DNA from: an uncultured Clostridiaceae bacterium
GTDB taxonomy: Bacteria > Bacillota > Clostridia > TANB77 > CAG-508
Reading direction: 5' to 3'
DNA: 64,000 nt
Assembly (NCBI GenBank): GCA_947642455.1
Contig: CANRSN010000001.1
Coordinates: 62,001 to 126,000 of the forward strand
The notes beneath the pieces are model-generated. The model saw only the letters and a list, made by a program, of their open reading frames with translations. It had not been told where the DNA came from and ran no database searches. This document shows positions 54,279-63,337 of this stretch, one piece after another. A program made the position numbers and the translations under genes. The first letter of the stretch is position 1; each line of letters starts with the position of its first letter.

Positions 54279-55211
54279 CTACTCTTTACTTTTTCTTCTA
54301 TCTACAATATAAGTACTTCCTTGTATAGTTTTAGCTAAATGTTTAACATTAGCTCCTGCCTCACCTATTTCTAGTATATTATTAAACCTTCCCTTCTCCA
54401 CCTCTACGATACCTATAGATATTGAAGTTAATGGAAATTGTTCAATTACACCTCTTCTATTTGCTACTTCTATAAAACCTTTCCTTGCATCTTCTTTTGT
54501 AAAATATTTTACAACCTCTGTATCAAAATCATGAATTATATTTTGGCAAAGAGTATCATAGTCGGTGCTTGAAACTATAGCTACAAAATCATCTCCACCT
54601 ATATGACCTACAAAACTACTGTCGCATTCTTGAGAATGTACATTTTTTAAAATTGTTCTTGCAGTAAACTTTATCATTTCATCACCTTTGATAAATCCAT
54701 AAACATCATTATATGCTTTAAAATTATCTAAGTCTAGATATATCATAGCAAAAACCTTTTTACTAAGCCATCTCTTCTTAATTTCTGCTTGAATTTGCAC
54801 ATTTCCAGGTAAGCCTGTTAAAGGGCTCACCCTTCTATTAATATATAATAATTGTAATACATTCTTAATTGTATAATATATATACTCTTCATTCATTGGC
54901 ATTCTTATATAATTTAATGCTCCATGCTTTAAAATATCAAGTTTATGTTCATGCCCTTCTGTAGAAGATAATACTAAAATAGGAGTTATACTATTATCTT
55001 CATCAGTTCGTATTTTTCTACACAATTCACAAGCCTTTACATCTATTGTATCTTCATTAATAATTATTAAAGAAGGTATACTATTTAGTGCCTCTACTAT
55101 ATTAGAAGTTCCTACATTTGTAAACTTATATATTTTTTCTTTTTTAAATATTTCATTTAATTTATTAGTTAATTGCACATCATTATCTACTAAATATATT
55201 TCTTGTATCAT
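54279..55211 (-). CDS. GGDEF protein with a degenerate receiver domain
   Basis: A 310-residue protein. Residues 1-125 have the fold of a receiver, but the phospho-acceptor region reads SLIIINEDTID, with Asn where Asp is expected, and the switch Lys is replaced (YIRMPMNE). It is probably a pseudo-receiver that does not respond to a kinase. The GGDEF domain (about 132-305) has LTGLPGNVQI, MIYLDLDNFKAYND and the active-site variant GGDDF, which is compatible with diguanylate cyclase activity. No I-site RxxD is obvious before GGDDF. It lies 9 bases after the CmpB-like gene on the same strand. Confidence 0.85.
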   Translation of the reverse strand: MIQEIYLVDNDVQLTNKLNEIFKKEKIYKFTNVGTSNIVEALNSIPSLIIINEDTIDVKACELCRKIRTDEDNSITPILVLSSTEGHEHKLDILKHGALNYIRMPMNEEYIYYTIKNVLQLLYINRRVSPLTGLPGNVQIQAEIKKRWLSKKVFAMIYLDLDNFKAYNDVYGFIKGDEMIKFTARTILKNVHSQECDSSFVGHIGGDDFVAIVSSTDYDTLCQNIIHDFDTEVVKYFTKEDARKGFIEVANRRGVIEQFPLTSISIGIVEVEKGRFNNILEIGEAGANVKHLAKTIQGSTYIVDRRKSKE

Positions 55212-55220
55212 ATGTTTCTC

Positions 55221-56036
55221 CTATTTATCTATATCATCTTTTCCTTTTCGTTTAATAATTTTCTTCAAAGTTTCTAAATCTACTTTTTGATTTAAGAATT
55301 TGTTTATACTGTCTGACTTCATTTTCGGGAATGCCTTTTTTAGCCTTCTTGCTTGCTTATACATTCTTAATTTTATTTTTGTTTGTTCCAGTTTCAATTC
55401 TCTTATAACCTTTTCTACATTTTCAGTTGTAGTATGTGAAGGTATATTTTTTAGTTCTTCTATTTTTTGTTTTATGTTATCACCTAACATATTTATTTTT
55501 TCAATAGTGGAATCTAAATTTATAACTGTGCTAACACTAAAAATTGTATCTACCAAAAGTATGCTATATACTAAAATATTTACATATTTTAATGTTTGAA
55601 ACTGTACTAATAACACTTGTGTTTCTACAAATGGGTGTATAAATCTTATAAATACAACTCCTAAAATTCCCCAATATATTGAATTTTTTAAACATATTCT
55701 TCCTTGAAAATTGAATTTCAAGTGTGAATAGTCCCAATATTTTGTTTTAAATACTTTCTCTAAGAATACCCCTACTATATACTCCCATGCAGATAAAACT
55801 ACAAATGATACTACAAATAGTAACAATGGATTATCTTTTAGCCCAGTTAGAGTGAATGACATTATTATTGCACCTAAACCATAAATAGGACATATTGGTC
55901 CATTTAGAAAACCACTATTTACTATTTGCCTTTCTTCTATTGTTTTAGATATTGACTCTAATACCCAACCAGCAAAAGAATATATGATGATATATGTTAA
56001 AATATGTATTATACTTATTTCCATTACATATTTCAT
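55221..56036 (-). CDS. CmpB-like (putative ABC transporter type IV) membrane protein
   Basis: A protein of about 271 residues. The N-terminal 160 residues hold five hydrophobic segments and the family sequence SFAGWVLESI, GFLNGPICPIYGLGAI and SAWEYIVGVFLEKVFKTKYWDYS, typical of ABC_trans_CmpB proteins. Despite the name, transport function is unproven. The C-terminal 100 residues are cytoplasmic, basic and coiled-coil-like (IEKINMLGDNIKQKIEELKN). The start is uncertain: ATG 56036 is very close to AAAGGA and ATG 56024 is 12 bases from it. It is upstream of the GGDEF gene, so they form a pair. Confidence 0.78.
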   Translation of the reverse strand: MKYVMEISIIHILTYIIIYSFAGWVLESISKTIEERQIVNSGFLNGPICPIYGLGAIIMSFTLTGLKDNPLLLFVVSFVVLSAWEYIVGVFLEKVFKTKYWDYSHLKFNFQGRICLKNSIYWGILGVVFIRFIHPFVETQVLLVQFQTLKYVNILVYSILLVDTIFSVSTVINLDSTIEKINMLGDNIKQKIEELKNIPSHTTTENVEKVIRELKLEQTKIKLRMYKQARRLKKAFPKMKSDSINKFLNQKVDLETLKKIIKRKGKDDIDK

Positions 56037-56060
56037 TCCTTTCTTGTTTTGCTTGAAGAC

Positions 56061-56110
56061 GTTACAATTCACAACATATTAAATAGAATGTTTTTGCTGT
56101 GAACTGTAAC
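56061..56110. repeat. Small palindromic repeat, GTTACAATTCACA type
   Basis: GTTACAATTCACAACA (56061-56076) and TGCTGTGAACTGTAAC (56095-56110) form a 50-bp imperfect palindrome matching the ends at 54201-54268. It lies just upstream of the CmpB-like gene. Confidence 0.55.
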
Positions 56111-56170
56111 CAAGGCACACATAGAAATGAAAATTCTTTCAAATTATTATTCCTCTTTGCATTGCTATTG

Positions 56171-57109
56171 TTATAATGTTATTTTTTGTGTAACTTCTTC
56201 ATAATATCCCTCTGTATTATATGCTTTTACACTTATTGTATTTTCACCTTGTGTTAATGGGAAATTATATGTGTACTCTTTTACTCCTAAAGGCTCTCCT
56301 GTGTTTGTTGCATCTGTTGAATATAATGTTCCATTTATTGTGTATTCTATCTTTTGAATATTTTGATCATGTGTTACTACAACTTTTGCTGTATTGCCAT
56401 CTTTTGTTATTTGTACTTTTGGTTTTACTGAACCTATACATTTTTGTTGTTTTTCTGTTTTATTTCCTGCTTTATCTACTGCTATTATGTTTAATGTGTT
56501 CTCTCCTTTTAATACTTCTAATCTCTCTTCTATTAGTTTTGGTGATTCTTCTTTTGCTACTATTTTTGTTTCATCTTCATCGTTCCAATAGTATATAACA
56601 TAGTCTAATGCTGTTTCATCTTTTACAGATATTTTTATCTTTGTTGTATCTTGCACTAATACTTCTATTTCTGGCTTTGTTGTATCTGAAGATTTTATTT
56701 CTATTTCCTTAGAATATGTTGCCTCTTTTCCAAATATGTCTACTATTCTTATATTTAATAAGTTTTCTCCCATTTCGCCTGTAATTTCCTCTTCTACAAT
56801 GTTTCTTCCTCTTCCCTGTAATACAGTTTCTGGCTCATTATTCCAACTATACATTATTTTGTCTATTGCTTTGTCATGTTTTATTCTTAATACTATTGTA
56901 GCACCTCTTTGTTCCATTAATAATGATGGTATACTAGTCTCTACTTCATTTTCTTGTTTCCCAAACATAGCAAAAACACCTTGACCTGCTAGTATTACTC
57001 CAAATATTATAATTAAAATTGCAAAAAGTTTCCCCGCTGTTGATATTTCTAATGGTCCTCCTTTACTTTTGCCCTTTTTCTTACTTTCTATATATATAAT
57101 TTGATTCAT
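56171..57109 (-). CDS. Membrane-anchored protein with three Ig-like repeats
   Basis: A 312-residue protein. A basic N-terminus (SKKKGKSKGG) and one signal-anchor helix (about 28-50) are followed by an extracytoplasmic part of three beta-sandwich repeats of about 80-85 residues. They share a pattern such as KIMYSWNNEPETVLQGRG, then GENLLNIRIVDIFGKEAT; YVIYYWNDEDETKIV, then GENTLNIIAVDKAGNKTE; and KIEYTINGTLYSTD, then GENTISVKAYNTEGY. This is the bacterial Ig-like pattern of surface adhesins. The function is unknown. It follows the adhesin gene at 57.4-62.4 kb on the same strand. Confidence 0.8.
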   Translation of the reverse strand: MNQIIYIESKKKGKSKGGPLEISTAGKLFAILIIIFGVILAGQGVFAMFGKQENEVETSIPSLLMEQRGATIVLRIKHDKAIDKIMYSWNNEPETVLQGRGRNIVEEEITGEMGENLLNIRIVDIFGKEATYSKEIEIKSSDTTKPEIEVLVQDTTKIKISVKDETALDYVIYYWNDEDETKIVAKEESPKLIEERLEVLKGENTLNIIAVDKAGNKTEKQQKCIGSVKPKVQITKDGNTAKVVVTHDQNIQKIEYTINGTLYSTDATNTGEPLGVKEYTYNFPLTQGENTISVKAYNTEGYYEEVTQKITL

Positions 57110-57210
57110 ATTTTTATCCTTTCTTTAGTACAAGTAGTACAAGATTTACCTTCCTATACATATTAAATTATATCATATGCGCTTTTGCTTGTAAATAGAT
57201 TTCTATTTAT

Positions 57211-57300
57211 TGCTTTATCAATTTTGTGTGGAACGTTTGGCGAAGCTTTTATATAATAGGAAAGTATAACAAATTGTTATACTTTCCTATTATATAAAAG
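57211..57300. repeat. Foldback repeat of the GTGTGGAAC family, copy 2
   Basis: The first 46 bases match 9661-9706 with two differences (TGCTTTATCAATTTTGTGTG, then GGAACGTTTGGCGAAGC). The hairpin arms CTTTTATATAATAGGAAAG and complement are perfect here, while differing in sequence from copy 1, where the arms also pair. Confidence 0.75.
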
Positions 57301-57323
57301 AGAAACAGACTTGTAACATTTTA

Positions 57324-57388
57324 AAATATTACATTAGTCTGTCCCTTTTGGGACATTTTTGTCCCGATTTGCTTAAGTCGCATTTTAT
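57324..57388. repeat. Dispersed repeat of the GGGACGGAGC family, degraded copy
   Basis: AAATATTACATTAGTCTG, then TGTCCC motifs and GCTTAAGTCGCATTTTAT match 17770-17831 with several changes, mainly at the GCTCCGTCCC end. It lies 7 bases after the stop of the adhesin gene. Confidence 0.75.
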
Positions 57389-57394
57389 CTTATT

Positions 57395-60300
57395 TTAAAT
57401 TATATATTTCTTAATAATTACTAAGCCACCTGCAATAATTACTAAACCTCCAACTACTAAAGCTATATAAGTTGGTTCATTACCTGTTTTTACAGAAAGA
57501 ATTACTGGTGCATCATCAATATCATCTTCGCCTTCTTTTTTATTATTTGGAGTTGAGTCAATATCTGGTGTATTACTTTCATTCCAATCTTCACTAATCT
57601 CTGCTACATTGACCTTTTCTCCCATATTGTCTTTACCATTTATCCAAGTTAGTAATACTTCAACTTCTGCAGATTGTCCTGGTTGTAATATTGTATCTTT
57701 TAGTTGATCTGTTACTATTTTACCATCTACTTCTTTCCATTTTGGATTATCTGCTGCAACAAATCGTAAGCCTTCTGGTATATAATCAGATATTTCTGTT
57801 GCTGATCCTGCAATTTCGCCTTCATTAGTAATTCTTATTTTATATCTGAATTTTACAACAACTTTATTAATTTTACTTGCTACTAATTCAACTTTTACTG
57901 GTGGTTCTGGGTCGTCCTCTGCCTTATGTCCTGTATCTATAACAGTTTCTTTTCCATTTTCAATTATAATTGCTTGAGTTACCCATTTTCTTAAAGCTAA
58001 GTCAAAATATTTTACTTTTACTTTTTCTATATCTTGATCATCTTCTCCATCTATCCATTTATCAGGAGTTGAGTCTTTATCTACAATATCATTTCCATCT
58101 TTATCAGAGTCATCTGATATTTGAGCTTTATTTATTAAAATTCTATCTGATGTATTTGGCTCTGTAACCTTAAATGCAATTTTTATGTCTCTATGATCTG
58201 GTTCCTTCATAGTGTCTGGCTTAAATTCTTGTAATAAATTATCTCTACCAGTCTCATCTTCTTGTTCTTTTGATAAATAATCTGTTGCAATTGTCTCTGC
58301 CTCTTCTACATTCTTAGTCTCATTACCATCTTTATCTAACATTTTCCAACGATATTCTTTATTTATTTCATTATCTGGTAAGAACAATAAACCATCTGGT
58401 AAATCATCTTTTACCTCTTTAGCATAACCTGGTTTTGTTCCTTCATTAAATATTCTTAAAGTATAAGTAACTATATTTCCATTTTCTACTTCAACTGGTT
58501 CTTTTGTATGTTCATATACATAATTTCCATTTTCATCTATTTTAAATACTGGAATTCTGTTTGTAATTTCCTTATCATTAACTGCTGTAATAAACTTTCT
58601 TAATGCTAAGTCAAAATATGACAATTTTACATGTTCTTCGTCTATATCGTCTTCATCTTCGTCATCATTGTCTGGTGTAGAATCTTTATCTTCTACTTCA
58701 TTTCCATCCTCATCTGAATCATCTGATATTTCTGCTATATTTGTAATTATTCCTGCAAATGAATTTGGTGCAACTACTTTAAATGCAACTTTCACATCTT
58801 TATATGCTGGTGATGACATTGTAGCTTTATCAAATGCTTTTATTAAATTATTTCTTCCAGTTTCAGTTTCTTGCTCTTTAGATAAGTAATCTGTTACTAT
58901 TGATACCGCTTCTTCTACATTTTTAGTTTCATTTCCATCTTTATCTAACATTTTCCAGCGATATTCTTTGTTTAAATCATTATTTGGTAAAAATTCAAGA
59001 CCTGATGGAATATTATCTTTTACTTCCTTAGCATAACCTGAAATGTCTCCTTCGTTAAATATTCTTATTGTATATTCAACAATATCTGTAGTTTCAACCT
59101 CTACAGGCTCTTTTGTATGCTCATATATGTAGTTTCCATTTTCATCTTTATTTGTTGTAAATTGAGGAACTCTATTTGTAACTTTCTTGTCATTTACACC
59201 TGTAATAAATTTTCTTAATGCTAAGTCAAATTCTTCTAATATTAATTTTTCAAAATCATCATCATCTTGTTGACCTTTATAGAAATATTCTTTATCTGTT
59301 AATATTGATTTATTAGAATCATTTCCTTTATAGTCTGGTAATTCATCATCTGTTGGTAAATTGTCATTTGCAATATCATCTTCAGGTTTTGAATTATCGT
59401 TTGTTAAACTGTCTGCTGTTGAGTCTCTATCTATTATAGTTATATTTCCTTGTCTATCACTATATTCTGTAATTTCAGCCACATTTGTGATTACTCTTTG
59501 TAAGTCTTCTACTGATTTTACTCTACATTTAATTTTTAATTCTTTATAATCTGGTTGTGTCATTGTGTCTGGGTCAAATGCTTTCATTAAATTTTCTTCT
59601 GCATCTCTACCTTTTGAAAGATACCTTGTAGTTGCTTTTCTTAATGATGAATCTATTACCCAACCATATTTTGCATTAAATTGCTCTTCATCATCTATTA
59701 CAAATTCCAATTGTGGTGGTAAATAATCTGTTACAGAATTTGCATAACCATCAAGTTCACCTTCATTATATACTCTAAGTGTATATATAACAATATTTCC
59801 TACTGCCACTCCTACAGGGTCTTTTCTATGTTTATACTCTGCTGTTGTTGATGTTCCATTTGCTAGTTTTGTTACATCTATAGTTGGCTCTCTTAAATAT
59901 TTTCCATTGCTATCTACTAACTCTCTACCATTTACATTTGTAATAAATTTTCTTAATGCTAAGTCAAATTTTTTGGCTGGTAGTATTAAATCCTCATAAT
60001 CGTCATCATCTTCATATCCCCAACCTTGTTCAGAAGTTCCTGGGTTATATTTAGATTTTTGGTCTTCTGTTAAATTATTTGGTGTAGAATCTCTATCTGT
60101 TATATTTTCATTTCCATTTTTATCTGCATGTTTTGTTATTTCTGCAACATTTTTAAGTTTTTTCTCTACTGTTGTTGCTTCTTCTATTACTTCACATTCT
60201 ATTTGTACATCTACACTACTAGGTGTTGTACCTGTAAATGCTTCTAATATTGTTCCTGCTGTTTTAGTTGTTTTTATTGTTTTTCCATCTGTTGAAGTCC

Positions 60301-62359
60301 AACCATTAGTTGCATTTATTGTACTACCTTCTTTTAATTTTAAACCTGCTGGTAAATAGTCTGTTATTTCTTTTATTTGTCCTGCTAAGTCTCCTTCATT
60401 ATATACTCTTATTGTATATAACACTGTATCTCCTGTTTCTACTGGTAATGGCTTCTTAGTATGTGTTTTTACTAGTGTTGTGCCATTTGTTCCTGTCATT
60501 GCTCCTATAACTGGCTCTCTACTTACAGTAACTGGCTTGTCATTTATTTTTGTTATAAATTTTCTTAATGCAAAATCATATGCTTTTTTAGGTAATACTA
60601 AGTCTTCAAAGTCATCATCATCTTCATATCCCCAACCTTGTGTTGATGTTCCTGGATTATAATTTGTTTTTTGGTCATTTGTTAAGTTATTTGGAATAGA
60701 ATCTCTATCTACTATATTTGTATTTCCTTGTTCATCACTATGTCTTGTTATTTCTGCAACATTTCTTAATTTTACATCTGAAGTTGCATATTCTGCTGTA
60801 ACTTCACATTCAATTTGTACATCTGCACTTGCAATTGTTGTTCCATTATTTTTATTTAGCAATACATTTCCAAGTTTCTCTGTTACAATCGTTCTTCCAT
60901 CTCCTGATGGGTTTGTCCAACCATTATCAGTATTTATTTTACTATTTGGCTTTAACCTTAAGCCTGTTGGTAAATAGTCTGTTATTTGTTTTGCATATCC
61001 ATCTATTTTTCCTTCATTATATACTCTAATTGTATATAATACTGTATCATTTGGTTTTACTGATAATGCATCTTTTCTATGTGGTTTTACTGCTGTTGTA
61101 CCATTTGTTGCTGTCATTGCTCCAACAACTGGCTCTCTAGTTGGTACATCTACATTATTTATTTTTGTAATAAATTTTCTTAATGCTAAGTCAAACTCTG
61201 ATAAAACTATATTTATTTCTATTGTTTTTGGTTTTTTATTTCTTATAACTTCTGCAACTGGTTGTTCTGCTGCTCCAGCTCCTTCCACAGATCTATATCT
61301 AATGTCTGTTTGGTATACTCCTGATGTTATTTCTATTTTTGCACCTGTTATATTTTGTGTATTTGATATTGATAAATAAAAATCTTGTCCTACTAAACTT
61401 TTTATATTGCTTGCTGCTACTTCTTGTTTACTACTATTTAATAATTTATATGTAAGGTTTGAATTATTTGCTGCTTTTAATGCTATACTTAAGTCATAGT
61501 CTGTTTCTGTTCCTGTTTTGTTTATTTTGTATGGTCCTACTACATAATTGTCTCCCAATCGTCTTGCTACTGCTCTATTTTGCTCTACTGTTATTATATT
61601 TGTATTTGCAGATGGTGCTCCCGCATTTTTAGCATTGTTTATAAAATATGAAAATAATTCTTTTGCATCATCTTCTCTGTCATACCCTGGGTCTCCCAAT
61701 TTATCTCCTATTGGCTCATAGTCTGCATCTGCTATTTGTTTTATCCAAAATGAAAATGATTCATTCTTTACTTGATATGATGTATCTGAAGTATTTGGAT
61801 CTGCATTTGTAAAATACCATACTGCTAATTGTTGTACAATGTCTATTTCTGCATCTGTTATTTTACTATTAGGTATACCTGCATTTGCTAATAATTGATT
61901 TCTAAATGCTCTTACCGTTTCTGTTTCATTTGCATTTTGAGCTGGTACATAACAATGCTCTAATACCCATATTAGTGAATTGTACGCTTGACCTGTTGGT
62001 AATTTGCTTTTATATGGTTCATCTATACTTCCTACATTTTTCAAATCATAATCTCTTGTATATTCTTTTATTTGTGGATTTTTTCCCATATCATCTGCTG
62101 AACCAAAACCTGGTCCACCTTTTATACAATATATGGCTCTTAGTTGACTCATTCCTGCCCCTGAAGGAGATGTATATGTTGATATTTTCCACATTATTTT
62201 ATCATCTAAAGATTTATATGAATATCCTGAACGATATGCTTCTAACCCCAAGTATACACTTGCTGCATTCGCCTTTGTTGATATTGCTGTTAGTCCCAAT
62301 GTTATTAGCATTGTGATTATTGTTAGTAATATGATTTTGTTAATCTTTGTTATTTTCAT
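57395..62359 (-). CDS. Giant cell-surface adhesin with thioester-type domain and six DLALRKFIT repeats
   Basis: A 1654-residue surface protein. Signal peptide 1-32 (cleavage after ANA). Residues about 33-260 form a TQXA/thioester-type domain, with YCIKGG (Cys) and IVQQLAVWYFT (Gln), the pair that can form an internal thioester for covalent binding to host surfaces. Six modules of 150-250 residues follow, each starting (F/Y)D(L/F)ALRK(F/W)(I/V)T and containing YTIRVYNEG and YLPxGL elements, typical of isopeptide-linked stalk domains. The Asp-rich linkers lie between modules. The end is SVKTGNEP, then a 22-residue hydrophobic helix and KKYII, a non-LPXTG sortase-type signal. No sortase gene is in the window. 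Confidence 0.88.
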   Translation of the reverse strand: MKITKINKIILLTIITMLITLGLTAISTKANAASVYLGLEAYRSGYSYKSLDDKIMWKISTYTSPSGAGMSQLRAIYCIKGGPGFGSADDMGKNPQIKEYTRDYDLKNVGSIDEPYKSKLPTGQAYNSLIWVLEHCYVPAQNANETETVRAFRNQLLANAGIPNSKITDAEIDIVQQLAVWYFTNADPNTSDTSYQVKNESFSFWIKQIADADYEPIGDKLGDPGYDREDDAKELFSYFINNAKNAGAPSANTNIITVEQNRAVARRLGDNYVVGPYKINKTGTETDYDLSIALKAANNSNLTYKLLNSSKQEVAASNIKSLVGQDFYLSISNTQNITGAKIEITSGVYQTDIRYRSVEGAGAAEQPVAEVIRNKKPKTIEINIVLSEFDLALRKFITKINNVDVPTREPVVGAMTATNGTTAVKPHRKDALSVKPNDTVLYTIRVYNEGKIDGYAKQITDYLPTGLRLKPNSKINTDNGWTNPSGDGRTIVTEKLGNVLLNKNNGTTIASADVQIECEVTAEYATSDVKLRNVAEITRHSDEQGNTNIVDRDSIPNNLTNDQKTNYNPGTSTQGWGYEDDDDFEDLVLPKKAYDFALRKFITKINDKPVTVSREPVIGAMTGTNGTTLVKTHTKKPLPVETGDTVLYTIRVYNEGDLAGQIKEITDYLPAGLKLKEGSTINATNGWTSTDGKTIKTTKTAGTILEAFTGTTPSSVDVQIECEVIEEATTVEKKLKNVAEITKHADKNGNENITDRDSTPNNLTEDQKSKYNPGTSEQGWGYEDDDDYEDLILPAKKFDLALRKFITNVNGRELVDSNGKYLREPTIDVTKLANGTSTTAEYKHRKDPVGVAVGNIVIYTLRVYNEGELDGYANSVTDYLPPQLEFVIDDEEQFNAKYGWVIDSSLRKATTRYLSKGRDAEENLMKAFDPDTMTQPDYKELKIKCRVKSVEDLQRVITNVAEITEYSDRQGNITIIDRDSTADSLTNDNSKPEDDIANDNLPTDDELPDYKGNDSNKSILTDKEYFYKGQQDDDDFEKLILEEFDLALRKFITGVNDKKVTNRVPQFTTNKDENGNYIYEHTKEPVEVETTDIVEYTIRIFNEGDISGYAKEVKDNIPSGLEFLPNNDLNKEYRWKMLDKDGNETKNVEEAVSIVTDYLSKEQETETGRNNLIKAFDKATMSSPAYKDVKVAFKVVAPNSFAGIITNIAEISDDSDEDGNEVEDKDSTPDNDDEDEDDIDEEHVKLSYFDLALRKFITAVNDKEITNRIPVFKIDENGNYVYEHTKEPVEVENGNIVTYTLRIFNEGTKPGYAKEVKDDLPDGLLFLPDNEINKEYRWKMLDKDGNETKNVEEAETIATDYLSKEQEDETGRDNLLQEFKPDTMKEPDHRDIKIAFKVTEPNTSDRILINKAQISDDSDKDGNDIVDKDSTPDKWIDGEDDQDIEKVKVKYFDLALRKWVTQAIIIENGKETVIDTGHKAEDDPEPPVKVELVASKINKVVVKFRYKIRITNEGEIAGSATEISDYIPEGLRFVAADNPKWKEVDGKIVTDQLKDTILQPGQSAEVEVLLTWINGKDNMGEKVNVAEISEDWNESNTPDIDSTPNNKKEGEDDIDDAPVILSVKTGNEPTYIALVVGGLVIIAGGLVIIKKYII

Positions 62360-62587
62360 TTCTTACCACCCTTTTTCACCTTTTACTATATTTATATTTT
62401 AAAATTTATTTTTTCATAAGTCAATATGCTTTTTCTTACCTTTTTTTGTATATATTTTTTTGCTTCGTTTTTCATATACGGAATTGCACTTTTTAGCCCT
62501 TTGGCTATTTTTACCCCGTATATTACAATTATATTACATTTTTGTTAAAAAATCAATATATTATGTGAATTTTCTAGGGATTCAGAT

Positions 62588-62747
62588 AAAATGGGACGGA
62601 GCAAATTGGGACAAAAATGGGTCAAAAGGGACAGACCATTGTAATATTTCAATTAAACACATTAATTAATATGTATGCAATATTCAAATATTACAATGGT
62701 CTGTCCCTTTTGACCCATTTTTGTCCCAATTTGCTCCGTCCCATTTT
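62588..62747. repeat. Complete palindromic element of the GGGACGGAGC family
   Basis: Two 62-base arms (62588-62649 and 62686-62747) are perfect inverted copies around a 36-base AT-rich centre. Single arms occur at 17770-17831 and 57324-57388. No ORF is convincing, though one frame of an arm encodes KWDGANWDKNGSKGTDHCNI, the same peptide type added to RimO. The size and symmetry suggest a MITE-like element. Confidence 0.88.
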
Positions 62748-62833
62748 TTTCTAAAAATATATTGTAACTTATTTTTCTTTGTGATAGAATTCAAATAACA
62801 ATATTTGTCAAAAGAAGAAAAAGAGGAATAATT

Positions 62834-63292
62834 ATGAGTAGAAAAAATATTTTTGAATTACTAAAGAAAAAGTGGAATACAATAGAAGAGCTAAGAAGAA
62901 TATATACTTTATTAAATACTAAATGTATTCAAGTTTCTAGTACTAAAGATGAATCTGTATTTGAGTTTGTTAATAATTATTGTTTTTATGATTGGAAAAA
63001 TCGAAATAGTTATTTAAATGCTCAGGATATGGCTGTTGATTTAAAAATTAATATAGATAAAATTCCTTCGAATCTATCTAAAAAGTCTATAGTAACTCAT
63101 TTAGAATTTGCAAGTAATATTATAATGTTATGTGATAATCAATTGTTTGAAGATGAAAATGATTTTAAATATTATCCAGAATATAGAATTTTAGATGAAA
63201 ATCTTAACAGAACATTAGATTATTTACATTATCAGTTAGCAGAACTTAAAGATGAAGAAAAAGTTATTATTATAAAAAAAGAACATTTATAA
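62834..63292 (+). CDS. Unknown 152-residue protein
   Basis: A soluble, mostly helical protein that I do not recognise. It has an RBS (AAGAGGAATA) and a shared terminator. Visible features are a charged N-terminus (RKNIFELLKKKWNTIEELRR), a middle with FVNNYCFYDWKNRNSYLNAQ and an end with YYPEYRILDENLNRTLDYLH. No signal peptide or membrane segment is present. It is the only plus-strand gene in this part and is flanked by the palindromic repeat. Confidence 0.65.
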   Translation: MSRKNIFELLKKKWNTIEELRRIYTLLNTKCIQVSSTKDESVFEFVNNYCFYDWKNRNSYLNAQDMAVDLKINIDKIPSNLSKKSIVTHLEFASNIIMLCDNQLFEDENDFKYYPEYRILDENLNRTLDYLHYQLAELKDEEKVIIIKKEHL

Positions 63293-63296
63293 TAGG

Positions 63297-63331
63297 AAAA
63301 AGTCATGACTATATTTTAGCCATGACTTTTT
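63297..63331. terminator. Bidirectional terminator between convergent genes
   Basis: AAAAAGTCATG (63297-63307) pairs perfectly with CATGACTTTTT (63321-63331). The A5/T5 ends allow function in both directions. Confidence 0.9.
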
Positions 63332-63337
63332 CATTTT

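Noticed and set aside
57395-62359. Plus-strand ORFs inside the adhesin region
   Set aside because: They are low-complexity Leu/Phe-rich mirror frames of a repetitive coding sequence and lack ribosome binding sites.
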